From the NCBI GenBank assembly GCA_021773155.1, contig JAJFKQ010000253.1, positions 1-48,684 on the forward strand: a stretch of DNA of 48,684 nt, in the 5' to 3' direction. The notes under the pieces are model-generated. The model searched no databases, was not told the DNA's origin, and worked only from the letters and a program-made list of their open reading frames with translations. The DNA comes from Woeseiaceae bacterium (GTDB taxonomy: Bacteria; Pseudomonadota; Gammaproteobacteria; Steroidobacterales; Woeseiaceae). Position numbers and translations under genes: made by a program. This document shows positions 37,360-46,533 of the stretch, piece after piece. Every line of letters starts with the position of its first letter. Positions within the stretch are counted from its first letter, which is position 1.

Positions 37360-37965
37360 GTGGCCGCCAATAAGAAAAAACAACCCAAGCCCCGCAAGCC
37401 GAGTCGTAAGCAAGCTGAGGATGCAGTCCGTACGCTGTTGCTCTGGGCCGGTGAAGACACACGTCGTGAAGGGTTAGTCGATACGCCGAAGCGCGTGGCT
37501 CGAGCCTATGAAGACTGGTTCAGTGGCTACGGACAAAATCCGGTTGAGTACCTCGAACGCACCTTTGAGGAGGTCGAAGGCTACGATGAGATGATCGTAC
37601 TTCGTGACATTGCATTCGAGTCACATTGCGAACACCACATGGCACCGATCATCGGTAAAGCACACGTCGGTTACCTGCCGCGAAACAAAGTGGTTGGTAT
37701 TAGCAAACTGGCTCGCGTCGTAGAGGCTTTTGCACGCCGCTTTCAAGTGCAGGAAAAAATGACGGCGCAGATCGCGAATTGCATCCAGGATGTACTGCAA
37801 CCCAAGGGCGTCGGCATTGTCATCGAGGCCAAGCATCAGTGCATGACAACTCGCGGTATCCACAAGTCTGATGTATCAATGGTGACCAGCCAAATGGTCG
37901 GCAGCTTCCGCAAAGACGCGCGCACTCGAGCTGAGTTTCTGCGCATGATAGACGCCAACCGTTAA
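37360..37965 (+). CDS. folE: GTP cyclohydrolase I
   Basis: [53 protein letters not shown] start. Confidence 0.95.
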   Translation: MAANKKKQPKPRKPSRKQAEDAVRTLLLWAGEDTRREGLVDTPKRVARAYEDWFSGYGQNPVEYLERTFEEVEGYDEMIVLRDIAFESHCEHHMAPIIGKAHVGYLPRNKVVGISKLARVVEAFARRFQVQEKMTAQIANCIQDVLQPKGVGIVIEAKHQCMTTRGIHKSDVSMVTSQMVGSFRKDARTRAEFLRMIDANR

Positions 37966-37974
37966 TCGTAGTCA

Positions 37975-39057
37975 GTGCGAACGTCTCTGGCGATAAGCGG
38001 TATTTTCCTGGCACTCGTCAGCGCATACCTGCTGCTATGGCCGGTACCGGTCGAACCGGTCGCGTGGCAAGCTCCAGTTGATCGCGGTTACGTCGATCCA
38101 TTCGCACCGAACACACAGCTCAAGTCCGCCACCGGGATAGACCTGGGCGACTTTGAGGGTCCGGAGGATGCAACGCTCGGTCGGGATGGCCGAATTTACG
38201 TGACGACGGATAGCGGCTCGGTTATTCGCATTCAAAATCGCGGCGTCAGTGAGTTCGTCAACGCCGGCGGCAGACCTCTGGGCATCGAGACGGACCTAGA
38301 CGGTTCACTGGTGATTGCAAATGCTGTTTTGGGCCTGCAACGCATTGATCGCGATGGTTCGATTACGGTCCTGCTTGATGAGTTTGAGCAGCAGCCGCTG
38401 AAGAATGCGAATAACCTGGGAATCGGTCCAAACGGCGTAATCTATTTCAGCCAATCAAGCACGAAGTTCACGGCCGATGGTTTTGGCGGTTCTTACGAGG
38501 CGAGCCTGCTGGACATTCTTGAGCACGGTGGTCACGGAAATGTCTACTCGTTCGATCCGGCGAGCGGTGCTGCCACTCGCCTGGCGACCGGCCTGAATTA
38601 CGCCAACGGTGTTGCGATTAGTAAGGACGGCAGTTTTCTTCTGATTGCCGAGACCAGCGAATACAGAATATTGAAGCACTGGTTGAGCGGTGAACTACAA
38701 GGTACGACCGAAGTATTGATCGACAATCTCCCGGCTTTCCCCGATAACATCAAGAGTGGTTTGAACGGCCGCTTCTGGATCGGTTTCGCGGCACCGAGAA
38801 ATCAGCTACTGGATAAATTGTCGGACAAGCCCTTCGCCCGCAAGATCATTCAACGGCTTCCTGCCGCAGTGCGACCGAAAGCAGAACCGTTTTCCCACAT
38901 CATTGCCGTCAACGGAGACGGCGATGTTTTGATGAACCTGCATGATCCGGACGCACGTTTTCCCACGCTAACGGGCGTTCTCGAAACCCGAGATGCCTTA
39001 TACCTGACGACCCTGTTTGGCAATCGGCTACCGCGAATCAAGAAGCGCGATCTTTGA
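37975..39057 (+). CDS. Strictosidine synthase/SMP-30-like beta-propeller protein
   Basis: GPEDATLGRDGRIYVTTDSG, LNYANGVAISKDGSFLLIAETSEYRILKHWL, LPAFPDNIKSGLNGRFWIGFAAPRNQLLD. Confidence 0.8.
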   Translation: MRTSLAISGIFLALVSAYLLLWPVPVEPVAWQAPVDRGYVDPFAPNTQLKSATGIDLGDFEGPEDATLGRDGRIYVTTDSGSVIRIQNRGVSEFVNAGGRPLGIETDLDGSLVIANAVLGLQRIDRDGSITVLLDEFEQQPLKNANNLGIGPNGVIYFSQSSTKFTADGFGGSYEASLLDILEHGGHGNVYSFDPASGAATRLATGLNYANGVAISKDGSFLLIAETSEYRILKHWLSGELQGTTEVLIDNLPAFPDNIKSGLNGRFWIGFAAPRNQLLDKLSDKPFARKIIQRLPAAVRPKAEPFSHIIAVNGDGDVLMNLHDPDARFPTLTGVLETRDALYLTTLFGNRLPRIKKRDL

Positions 39058-39059
39058 CT

Positions 39060-40748
39060 TCACTCGATACCAAGTTCGGCAACACCCTGCTGGAAAGTAA
39101 TATCTACCGGAATATTCGCGTTGGTTAGCCGATCAAGATCGTCCTGCAGCTGCGGAAGAATAATGCCGCGCGATTCCGCCAACTCTACGGCACCCTCGTA
39201 ATCACCGTCACCCTGTAACGTCAGAAGCAAGCGAGACAAATCTGTCATTGCCGTCTCCATTCGCTCGAAGTCAACGCTGTAACGCCCGGTCTCCGTATCG
39301 CGCACGAATGCGCCACTGTCCAGGAAGAAATTGAAACGCACCATGTTCGCCTTGCCGTGCGCACTGGACGCGCCGAAACGGATCGAGCGAAAAACACTGG
39401 TCATGAACGTGACGTAATAATCACGCAGATCAACATCGCCCAACTCGCCTGCCTTATGCAGTTCGGTGATCATATAAAGCCCGAGAATATCGGCCTTGCC
39501 CTCTTCCATACTGGACGCCATATCGAGCATGGCTGCACGCACCGTGCCATGACCATCAATGGTGTTTTTGATGCCCAGACCGTGCGCGACTTCATGGAAC
39601 ATTGTGTTGGCAAAAAATGCGTCAAACGAAACGTGGCCACGTTGTGATTCGTCGATGAGGACATCGGCGATAGGCTCGACGATCTTGTCGAACTTCGCGC
39701 GCATCGCGTTCTTGAGTTGCAGGCGACGCGTGCCTCTCGATAGCTGAACTTCTTCGTCGTTGGGAAGATTGATCGCGATGGTCTTGCCAGCGGCGTTACT
39801 GTCACCGGCGTAGTACACGACGTCGTAAGCATTCAGATCTGAGTCCTTACCGGGTGTTTCCCACTTGTATTCAGCCGGAACGGGCAAGCCCTCCTGCAGC
39901 GCGGGCAGGAAATCTGCAAATCGACTGAGGCGATCGCTCCATTCGAGATCTTTGACAAGCACATAGGCCTCATAGGCTGCGCGATAACCAAACAAGGCGT
40001 CCTCGTAGGTTTCGATAGGGCCGATGACCACGTCGATTTCGTTATCCCTGACATCCATCCAGAACATATCGCTGATCTGATACTCGTCACTGATCAACGC
40101 GGCGGCACGGAGCTTCAGATAACTGGCGAAATCCGTACTTTCTGCGAGCTTTGCGGCGGCGCGCAGCAAGTCGGCGGCAGCTTTGAGTTCATCGGCATAG
40201 GCAACGTGATACGGGATGAGCGTCAGGGCGCCGTCCTGATCTCGACGAATCAGGGAATACTGTCCGTTCTTGCCAGGCAGGTAAGCCGCTTCAAATTCTT
40301 CCTTGCTCAAGTCCTTTGGGTAGAAGTTGGCTCCCGGCGGCTTGGCGCCAATGCCCTCCATGAACGGCTTGTCGTCATCGAGCCGGTCCCATGGACCGTA
40401 ATTCAACTCTGCAAATCGCCGCGTGTCGGCGTCAGCAATCGACTCCAGCCAGGACTCATGGTCCTCACCGAAGGTTTGCCGCCAGAAAAGGTCGTCCATG
40501 ATTTGCGAGGCATCGATCAGCAGGCCGATCATTTCCCGCTGATTGTCGGTTAGACCGCTGAGATCTGCTGTCAGCGTGAACTCAGCGTAGATACCGGGTC
40601 GTGGTTCTACGACTTCCAGCGGTTGATAGCCTGTTTCTGGCTCGGGCTCTGCGCCACAAGATGCAATAAAAGTAACAACGACACCGGCGGCGCCCGTCAG
40701 GCGCAATATTTTTCTGAAGCTCACGGCTTCCCCCTGCAACAAAATCAA
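39060..40748 (-). CDS. Dipeptidyl-peptidase III-like (M49) lipoprotein
   Basis: Lipobox-like FIASCG; metal motifs MFHEVAHGLGIKN and MEEGKADILGLYM. Confidence 0.78.
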   Translation of the reverse strand: MILLQGEAVSFRKILRLTGAAGVVVTFIASCGAEPEPETGYQPLEVVEPRPGIYAEFTLTADLSGLTDNQREMIGLLIDASQIMDDLFWRQTFGEDHESWLESIADADTRRFAELNYGPWDRLDDDKPFMEGIGAKPPGANFYPKDLSKEEFEAAYLPGKNGQYSLIRRDQDGALTLIPYHVAYADELKAAADLLRAAAKLAESTDFASYLKLRAAALISDEYQISDMFWMDVRDNEIDVVIGPIETYEDALFGYRAAYEAYVLVKDLEWSDRLSRFADFLPALQEGLPVPAEYKWETPGKDSDLNAYDVVYYAGDSNAAGKTIAINLPNDEEVQLSRGTRRLQLKNAMRAKFDKIVEPIADVLIDESQRGHVSFDAFFANTMFHEVAHGLGIKNTIDGHGTVRAAMLDMASSMEEGKADILGLYMITELHKAGELGDVDLRDYYVTFMTSVFRSIRFGASSAHGKANMVRFNFFLDSGAFVRDTETGRYSVDFERMETAMTDLSRLLLTLQGDGDYEGAVELAESRGIILPQLQDDLDRLTNANIPVDITFQQGVAELGIE

Positions 40749-40794
40749 TCAATCATTATCGCACAGAGGAGAGTTGGCGCGCGGCGGATGGCTG

Positions 40795-41622
40795 TCAAAG
40801 ATCGACGAGATGAACGTCTTCTGCGGTCAACGGTTCACCCAGAAACTGACCACCGACACGGGCAAATCGCGTAATTCCATCTGTCGCCAGCAACCGCAGC
40901 GTACCCGGCTCAGTACTTTCGGCCAACTCGCCCCTGGCGCGCAGGATATCGCGCACCACAACAGCCGTCGTGCCTGCAGAATCGACGACCTCGACCGAGT
41001 TACCGACGGCGGCTGCTATCGTGTCACGCAATAACGGGAAGTGCGTGCAACCCAGAATGATGGAATCCGCAATGAACGCATCATTTGCCGCGTCATCCAG
41101 ATAACGCCGCACAATTGAGTCTGCGATATTGCCGCTGGTCCAGCCTTCTTCGGCCAGCGCCACCAGCAATTCACACGGCTGTTCTCTGACATGGGCATCC
41201 GGATCCCGGGCGGTGATCGCCTTGCTGTACGCGCCAAGACGCACGGTCGCTTCGGTTGCCAGCACCAGGTGCGAGCCACCGGGCCGCGCGTTAATCGCGG
41301 CCATGGCACCCGGCTCCACCACACCGATCACCGGTATGGGAGCCATTTGCTCTTGCAGCAGCTCAAGCGCCACCGCCGACGCCGTATTACAGGCGACTAC
41401 CAGCATCTTGATATCGTGCTCCAGCAGCTTGGCGGTCGCCTGCGTCGCGTAGCGCGCGATTGAGGCCGGGCTTTTTGTGCCATAGGGCAACCTGGCGGTA
41501 TCGCCCAGATAGATCAGGTTTTCGTTCGGCAAAGCCTTACGAATCGCTTTTAGAACGGTTAAACCGCCGACACCGGAGTCGAATACTCCGATGGGCAATG
41601 AGCTGTTGTCGTGGGCTGTCAT
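40795..41622 (-). CDS. murI: Glutamate racemase
   Basis: IGVFDSGVGGLTVLKAIRKALPNENLIYLGDTARLPYGTKS, VVACNTASA, ILGCTHFPLL; start 41622. Confidence 0.95.
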   Translation of the reverse strand: MTAHDNSSLPIGVFDSGVGGLTVLKAIRKALPNENLIYLGDTARLPYGTKSPASIARYATQATAKLLEHDIKMLVVACNTASAVALELLQEQMAPIPVIGVVEPGAMAAINARPGGSHLVLATEATVRLGAYSKAITARDPDAHVREQPCELLVALAEEGWTSGNIADSIVRRYLDDAANDAFIADSIILGCTHFPLLRDTIAAAVGNSVEVVDSAGTTAVVVRDILRARGELAESTEPGTLRLLATDGITRFARVGGQFLGEPLTAEDVHLVDL

Positions 41623-41697
41623 ACGCGCATTGTGCCCAATGTCTCCTTTCTGTGGAATAATCCCGCCCCGACGAACAGATAACGGAATGCTCTGAAC

Positions 41698-42714
41698 GTG
41701 CAAAAATTGATCTACGGAATCGGCGCCGTTCTCGCGCTGCTGATCATAATCGGTTTCGCCCTGCCGCGGACTCATCAGGTTGAAGTTTCGACCGAGATCG
41801 ACGCCCATCCGGCGACCGTGTTTGCGCTCATCAATGACTTTCGGCGCTTTTCGCAGTGGGCACCATGGGCGCATACCGACCCTAACGCACGCTTTCTTTA
41901 TTCGGGAGCGAATCGCGGCGACGGCGCTATCATGACCTGGGATGGCGCCATCATCGGCAGTGGAACTCAGGTAATCACAGAGAGCCGGCCGTATGATTAC
42001 GTCGAAATCGCAATGAATCCCGGCGAGCCGGGTGAGGCAAAGTCGTGGTTTCGTCTGACACCGGGCGTAGGTACTACGATCATCACCTGGGGCTTTGAAG
42101 CCGATTATGGGTTCAATATTGTTGGCAGGTACTTTGCCTCAATGTTGGGCGGTGTGGTTGCGCGCGACTATCAGGAGGGCCTCGCTGCACTCAAGGAGCT
42201 GGCAGAAAGCCTGCCCGGTGCCGATTTTAGCGATGTTGAGATCGAACATATCGTCGTAGAGGCCGATGACATCGCCTATCTGTCGGCAACATCTCGACCA
42301 GAGCCCGCGGCAATTGCTGAAGCCATGGGAAAAGCTTATTTCCAGATCCTCAATTTCATCGACAAGAACAACCTGACGGATGCCGGCGCACCCCTGTCGA
42401 TTACCCGGGACTTTAGTGGTTCTGAGCTCGCCTTTGACGCGGCAATCCCGGTTCGCGGACTGACAGACAGCACGCCACGGAATACCGTAGGAGTGAAAAT
42501 CGGGCAAACCTACGCTGGACAGGTAATTCGCGTCCGTCACGTTGGTTCTTATCGTTTACTGGCGACAACGCACCGGAAAATTTCGGCCTACCTGGCCGCA
42601 CTGGATATCAGCCGCAATGGCGCCGCTTGGGAAGCTTATGTGAGCGATCCGGGGAAAGTCCCGGAGAATGAGCTTCTGACTTATGTTTACTACCCGATAA
42701 AAAACGAGTTGTAG
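41698..42714 (+). CDS. SRPBCC family protein with GyrI-like effector-binding C-terminus
   Basis: EVSTEIDAHPATVFALINDFRRFSQWAPWA; C-terminal HVGSYRLLATTHRKISAYLAALD. Confidence 0.82.
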   Translation: MQKLIYGIGAVLALLIIIGFALPRTHQVEVSTEIDAHPATVFALINDFRRFSQWAPWAHTDPNARFLYSGANRGDGAIMTWDGAIIGSGTQVITESRPYDYVEIAMNPGEPGEAKSWFRLTPGVGTTIITWGFEADYGFNIVGRYFASMLGGVVARDYQEGLAALKELAESLPGADFSDVEIEHIVVEADDIAYLSATSRPEPAAIAEAMGKAYFQILNFIDKNNLTDAGAPLSITRDFSGSELAFDAAIPVRGLTDSTPRNTVGVKIGQTYAGQVIRVRHVGSYRLLATTHRKISAYLAALDISRNGAAWEAYVSDPGKVPENELLTYVYYPIKNEL

Positions 42715-42762
42715 GAGGCCGTCCTACGGCCGAACGGTGTCGCGCGTAAGGCGCGCTCCTAC
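42711..42762. repeat. REP-like palindromic element overlapping the upstream stop codon
   Basis: GTAGGAGGCCGTCCTACGGCCGAACGGTGTCGCGCGTAAGGCGCGCTCCTAC: terminal GTAGGA/TCCTAC with two nested hairpins. Confidence 0.7.
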
Positions 42763-43136
42763 ACAGATTTCACCAGGAACGGCGGAACCCGAGCCTCATC
42801 ACTTGCGGTAAGCGGTAAGCTGACCTGGGTGTCATCCTGCAGGCGTGCGATCTCACCGAATATTGTGACGATCGACGCGGCACACTCACTGGCTTCATCA
42901 AAAGACATCTTGCGCACCGACGCGCAAATCGGACCTTCGCCATTAAGCGGCGCAACGCCGTACATCTGCCCGCGTAAATCAGCGAAGGATTGCCTCAGCG
43001 CAAGCGGCAATTCATCTTCATTGATGCCAGCGATATTGTCCTCGTAAGCCTTTATAAGTCTTTGTTTTATATGCCCATGCCCTGCCAGCACCGTGAGTGC
43101 GGCGTGAAAGCGTTCGACGTTGTTCGTCATTACCAC
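42759..43136 (-). CDS. Conserved-looking hypothetical protein
   Basis: 125-aa ORF in an otherwise unoccupied interval with coding-like composition; no family recognised. Confidence 0.55.
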   Translation of the reverse strand: MVMTNNVERFHAALTVLAGHGHIKQRLIKAYEDNIAGINEDELPLALRQSFADLRGQMYGVAPLNGEGPICASVRKMSFDEASECAASIVTIFGEIARLQDDTQVSLPLTASDEARVPPFLVKSV

Positions 43137-43354
43137 TCCAGCGTTTCATTATTGTTTGGCCGCTAATAACCCTCTCGGCGGCTTGTACGCTTTTGTTATT
43201 GGGGTTGACTACCTCCTGTAGTCCGGCCCCCTGCAGAGCCGCTGGTCCCTCAAGTACCCCTATCTATCAAGTTGTTGCGCAGCTTTTTTATAGCAGATTT
43301 AGCAAAGGTTGTGCAAGTAGTAAAAAACGCAAGGGTTCCCTGGCCGGTTATGAC

Positions 43355-43381
43355 TTGAAACATTCTAAACTCGGTTATGAT
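43355..43381 (+). promoter_or_regulatory. Candidate promoter for Omp85-like gene
   Basis: TTGAAA (43355-43360), 15-bp spacer, TATGAT (43376-43381), only 9 nt before ATG 43391. Confidence 0.4.
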
Positions 43382-43390
43382 TAGGCCAAT

Positions 43391-45028
43391 ATGCTAGGAC
43401 GACACCTGCCAATGGCGATGATGATCGCCGTCCTGTTTTTTCAGGCCTCTCAAGCCGAATCTCCATCGCCCGAACCCGAATCCGAATCCGTCCGGGATTC
43501 CAGCGCTCAGACAACTGTCATCGGTGAGATCGAGTTACGCAAGCTCAATGTTTTTGACCTCAGCAACGAGGATGAGAACAACTGGTTGTATCGCCTCGCA
43601 AACCGCCTGCACATGGTCACGAAAGACCGCGTGATCAATGGACAGTTGCTGTTTGAGTCTGGCGCAGAGTACGACGCGCGGCTGATCGAAGAGTCCGAAC
43701 GCATCTTGCGACAGAACACCTACCTCTACGACGCCAACATAGAAACGACACTGCAGCAAGACGGTGTTGTCGACGTTGTAGTAACGACAAAAGATGTGTG
43801 GACGCTGGGACCAGACCTGTCTCTGTCGAGAAAAGGTGGCGAAAACAAGAGTCGCTTCGGTATTGAAGAGCAAAATCTCTTTGGGCGCGGCCAAATGATG
43901 CGATTCAGCCACGAAGAAAACGTTGATCGCCGATCGAACAGCTTCGAGTTCGCCGACAGACATCTTGGCCACAGCTGGACGTCAATATTCCTGCAGGTAG
44001 CAGACAATTCTGACGGCGAAACAAATCAACTCTCACTCGTACGACCTTTTTATGCTCTGGACGCACGTTGGACAGCCGGTGGCCGAGTATTGAGTAATGA
44101 TGGGCGCGATGCGCTGTACGTGCTTGGCGCTGAGAGCGCTGAATATCAGCGAGAAAGGGAACTGTTCACCGCATTCGCGGGATGGTCGAAAGGATTGCGG
44201 GACGGTTGGGCAAGACGTTGGACCGCCGGCATCGTGTACGACGACAACCAGTTTTCCGCTGTGCCTGTTCCGACCTTGCCAAGCGCAATACCGACCGATC
44301 GGAAACTCGTTTATCCATTCCTGGGTTTCGAACTTCTGCAGGACGAGTTCGAGATAACCAGCAACCGGGACCAGATCGGCAAGCAAGAAGATTTTCTGTT
44401 GGGCGCGCGGCTCACTGGGTCGATCGGTTGGGCCGCAGAGTCTTTCGGAGCAGATCGTGATGCGCTGCTGTATTCGGCAACCGCCAGTCGTGGATTCGGG
44501 TCGCTCAACAGCAAGACCCTGTTGCTTTCGGCCAGTGCCAGCGGCAGGCTGGAGTCTGGGCATTCCTCCAATGTTCTCGCGACAATTGGCGCACGCTACT
44601 ACGTAACGCAGTCGAGAAAACGCCTGTTCTTTGTCGCGCTGCAGGGGACTGCCGGCCTCGCCCTCGATCTCGACAATCCTGTGCAGCTCGGTGGCGACAA
44701 CGGCTTGCGCGGCTATCCACTGCGCTATCAAACCGGCGACAAAAATATGCTCATCACCATTGAGCAGCGCTATTTCACAGACTGGTATCCGTTCCGACTG
44801 GCCCGGGTTGGAGGCGCGATATTCGCCGATGTTGGTCGCGTGTGGGGAAGAAACCCCCTGGGCACCGAACCCCTTGGGTGGCTGAAAGATGTTGGTTTCG
44901 GGCTACGCCTCGCGCCGACACGAAGCTCATCGAACAAGATGCTCCATCTGGACATCTCGTTCCCACTCGATGGCGACCCAACGATAGATAGCATGCAGAT
45001 ATCGCTTGAATCAAAGCGTAGCTTTTAG
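43391..45028 (+). CDS. Omp85/BamA-TamA-like outer membrane protein
   Basis: Signal peptide, POTRA-like segment RILRQNTYLYDANIETTLQQDGVVDVVVTTKDVWTL, Omp85 loop motif NGLRGYPLRYQ, C-terminal Phe. Confidence 0.85.
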   Translation: MLGRHLPMAMMIAVLFFQASQAESPSPEPESESVRDSSAQTTVIGEIELRKLNVFDLSNEDENNWLYRLANRLHMVTKDRVINGQLLFESGAEYDARLIEESERILRQNTYLYDANIETTLQQDGVVDVVVTTKDVWTLGPDLSLSRKGGENKSRFGIEEQNLFGRGQMMRFSHEENVDRRSNSFEFADRHLGHSWTSIFLQVADNSDGETNQLSLVRPFYALDARWTAGGRVLSNDGRDALYVLGAESAEYQRERELFTAFAGWSKGLRDGWARRWTAGIVYDDNQFSAVPVPTLPSAIPTDRKLVYPFLGFELLQDEFEITSNRDQIGKQEDFLLGARLTGSIGWAAESFGADRDALLYSATASRGFGSLNSKTLLLSASASGRLESGHSSNVLATIGARYYVTQSRKRLFFVALQGTAGLALDLDNPVQLGGDNGLRGYPLRYQTGDKNMLITIEQRYFTDWYPFRLARVGGAIFADVGRVWGRNPLGTEPLGWLKDVGFGLRLAPTRSSSNKMLHLDISFPLDGDPTIDSMQISLESKRSF

Positions 45029-45033
45029 TCGAA

Positions 45034-45480
45034 TTACTGGTCTTCTCGTACCGGCACAACCAAAACAGGGATATCAGTATCCCTCAAAATACCGCGGCTT
45101 GAACTACCAACCAGCAGGTCATATAACGCTCCAAAGCCGTGGCTGCCGACTATCAGAAGGTCCGCTTCGAATCGTTTCGCCTCACCCAGGACCGTTTCGA
45201 TGATAGGCCCCTGGATCAGTAACCCTTTCGCATCGACTCCCGCCTCCCTGAGCGCGTCCGCGTGTGCTTGCACACCGCGATGCTCATCCCGGAATTCCCT
45301 GGCGACCTGGTCACGAACAACCTCCGGGCCGGCGTCGTAACCGACGAAGTCCGGTTCGGCCTCCGCTACGTGCAACACTCGAACAGCACCCTCTGTCGCT
45401 TTGGCGAGGTATTCGGCGACCCGAATTATTTTGGCCGTCGCATCGGAGAGGTCAACTGCGACCAGTATCTTCAATCCCAT
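45034..45480 (-). CDS. Universal stress protein (UspA family)
   Basis: MGLKILVAVDLSDATAKIIRVAEYLA; C-terminal LLIVGSHGFGALYDLLVGSSSRGILRDTDIPVLVV. Confidence 0.93.
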   Translation of the reverse strand: MGLKILVAVDLSDATAKIIRVAEYLAKATEGAVRVLHVAEAEPDFVGYDAGPEVVRDQVAREFRDEHRGVQAHADALREAGVDAKGLLIQGPIIETVLGEAKRFEADLLIVGSHGFGALYDLLVGSSSRGILRDTDIPVLVVPVREDQ

Positions 45481-45483
45481 TGT

Positions 45484-46533
45484 CTATTCTCCGTTGCTGT
45501 CATTCTGCTGCGTTCTTTCACGCTGAACGACGTGATAAAGCGCCTTGGTATATCGATCGGCCTCGCTCCCGGACATATGAGACCACTCCGGCAGCCAGAA
45601 CCCCTGCAGTTCCTCGTGGTCCATCCAATGTATGCCAAGTGCACCCGTCTTTTCGATCAGTACATCCCACGTATCAGATCGCGGGTTGTACGTCGGCTCA
45701 CTGACCGCGTAGTGACCCTCCGCGGGGTTGCGCACGAATATGATCTCAATACCCCGATCCTGCAGCTTTGTCGTCACGGCGATTGCGCGTTCGATCTGTT
45801 TGTTTCGATTCTCAAGTCTGCCTTCGAGTTCGTCCTCGCTGCGCTCGTCAATCGGTACAAAGCCCTGGGCCCAGATTTGCTTCGCGATTTCCGCATAGGC
45901 CGGATCGTTCTCGACTTTGTTCCATAAACGTGCGTTGCGATCACGCGTGTATGTTGCAAGGCGCCTCACATCTGCTTCAAAATCGACACCGGCACGAGCG
46001 GGAAACGGTTGCCGCTTTATCACAGTAAACAGGCTGTAGTCGGAATGGTAGAAAGCCAGATAGGGCTCCACGAGCATCGATATCTGCTGTCCAATCCGAT
46101 GCGCCGGTGATTCGAAAGAATACTGCTTGAAAGCCGACCCACGATATTCGAAGCCACTGAAGAAAAGGCCTGGTGCCACACCGACGATCAGCGTACCTGT
46201 GAAGTCCGCGTCATCCGCCAGGCTTTCCATGAGCGACACCGGGCTCGTTCCCTCCAGCGCGAGCTGAATCGGCCGCTCACCCGACTCCTGCTCCCAGACG
46301 TCGAGTTGCGTATTGAAGAACATACGCGATGATCCGGTGATGACGGTCTTGCCACCCTCACCATCGTTAATCCGACGTCGCTCCATTGCCCACAGACCAT
46401 CGCTATTGCGGTACGCAGGAAGCGAGCCCTCGATTCGCCAGTAAGCCTCCCATACGCTCATCAGCAGGATCGTCACTAGCAACGCGACCAACGCCGCGGG
46501 TCGTAAATCAGAATTGGAAGTAGATAAAGGCAT
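45484..46533 (-). CDS. SGNH/AlgX-J-like protein, partner of MBOAT gene
   Basis: VITGSSRMFFNTQLDVWEQ (GSSR) after N-terminal TM; overlaps MBOAT 3' end by 26 nt. Confidence 0.6.
   Translation of the reverse strand: MPLSTSNSDLRPAALVALLVTILLMSVWEAYWRIEGSLPAYRNSDGLWAMERRRINDGEGGKTVITGSSRMFFNTQLDVWEQESGERPIQLALEGTSPVSLMESLADDADFTGTLIVGVAPGLFFSGFEYRGSAFKQYSFESPAHRIGQQISMLVEPYLAFYHSDYSLFTVIKRQPFPARAGVDFEADVRRLATYTRDRNARLWNKVENDPAYAEIAKQIWAQGFVPIDERSEDELEGRLENRNKQIERAIAVTTKLQDRGIEIIFVRNPAEGHYAVSEPTYNPRSDTWDVLIEKTGALGIHWMDHEELQGFWLPEWSHMSGSEADRYTKALYHVVQRERTQQNDSNGE

Noticed and set aside
44033-44731. 232-aa minus-strand ORF opposite the Omp85-like gene
   Set aside because: Antisense shadow ORF with no recognisable motif; the plus-strand frame has signal peptide and Omp85 motif.
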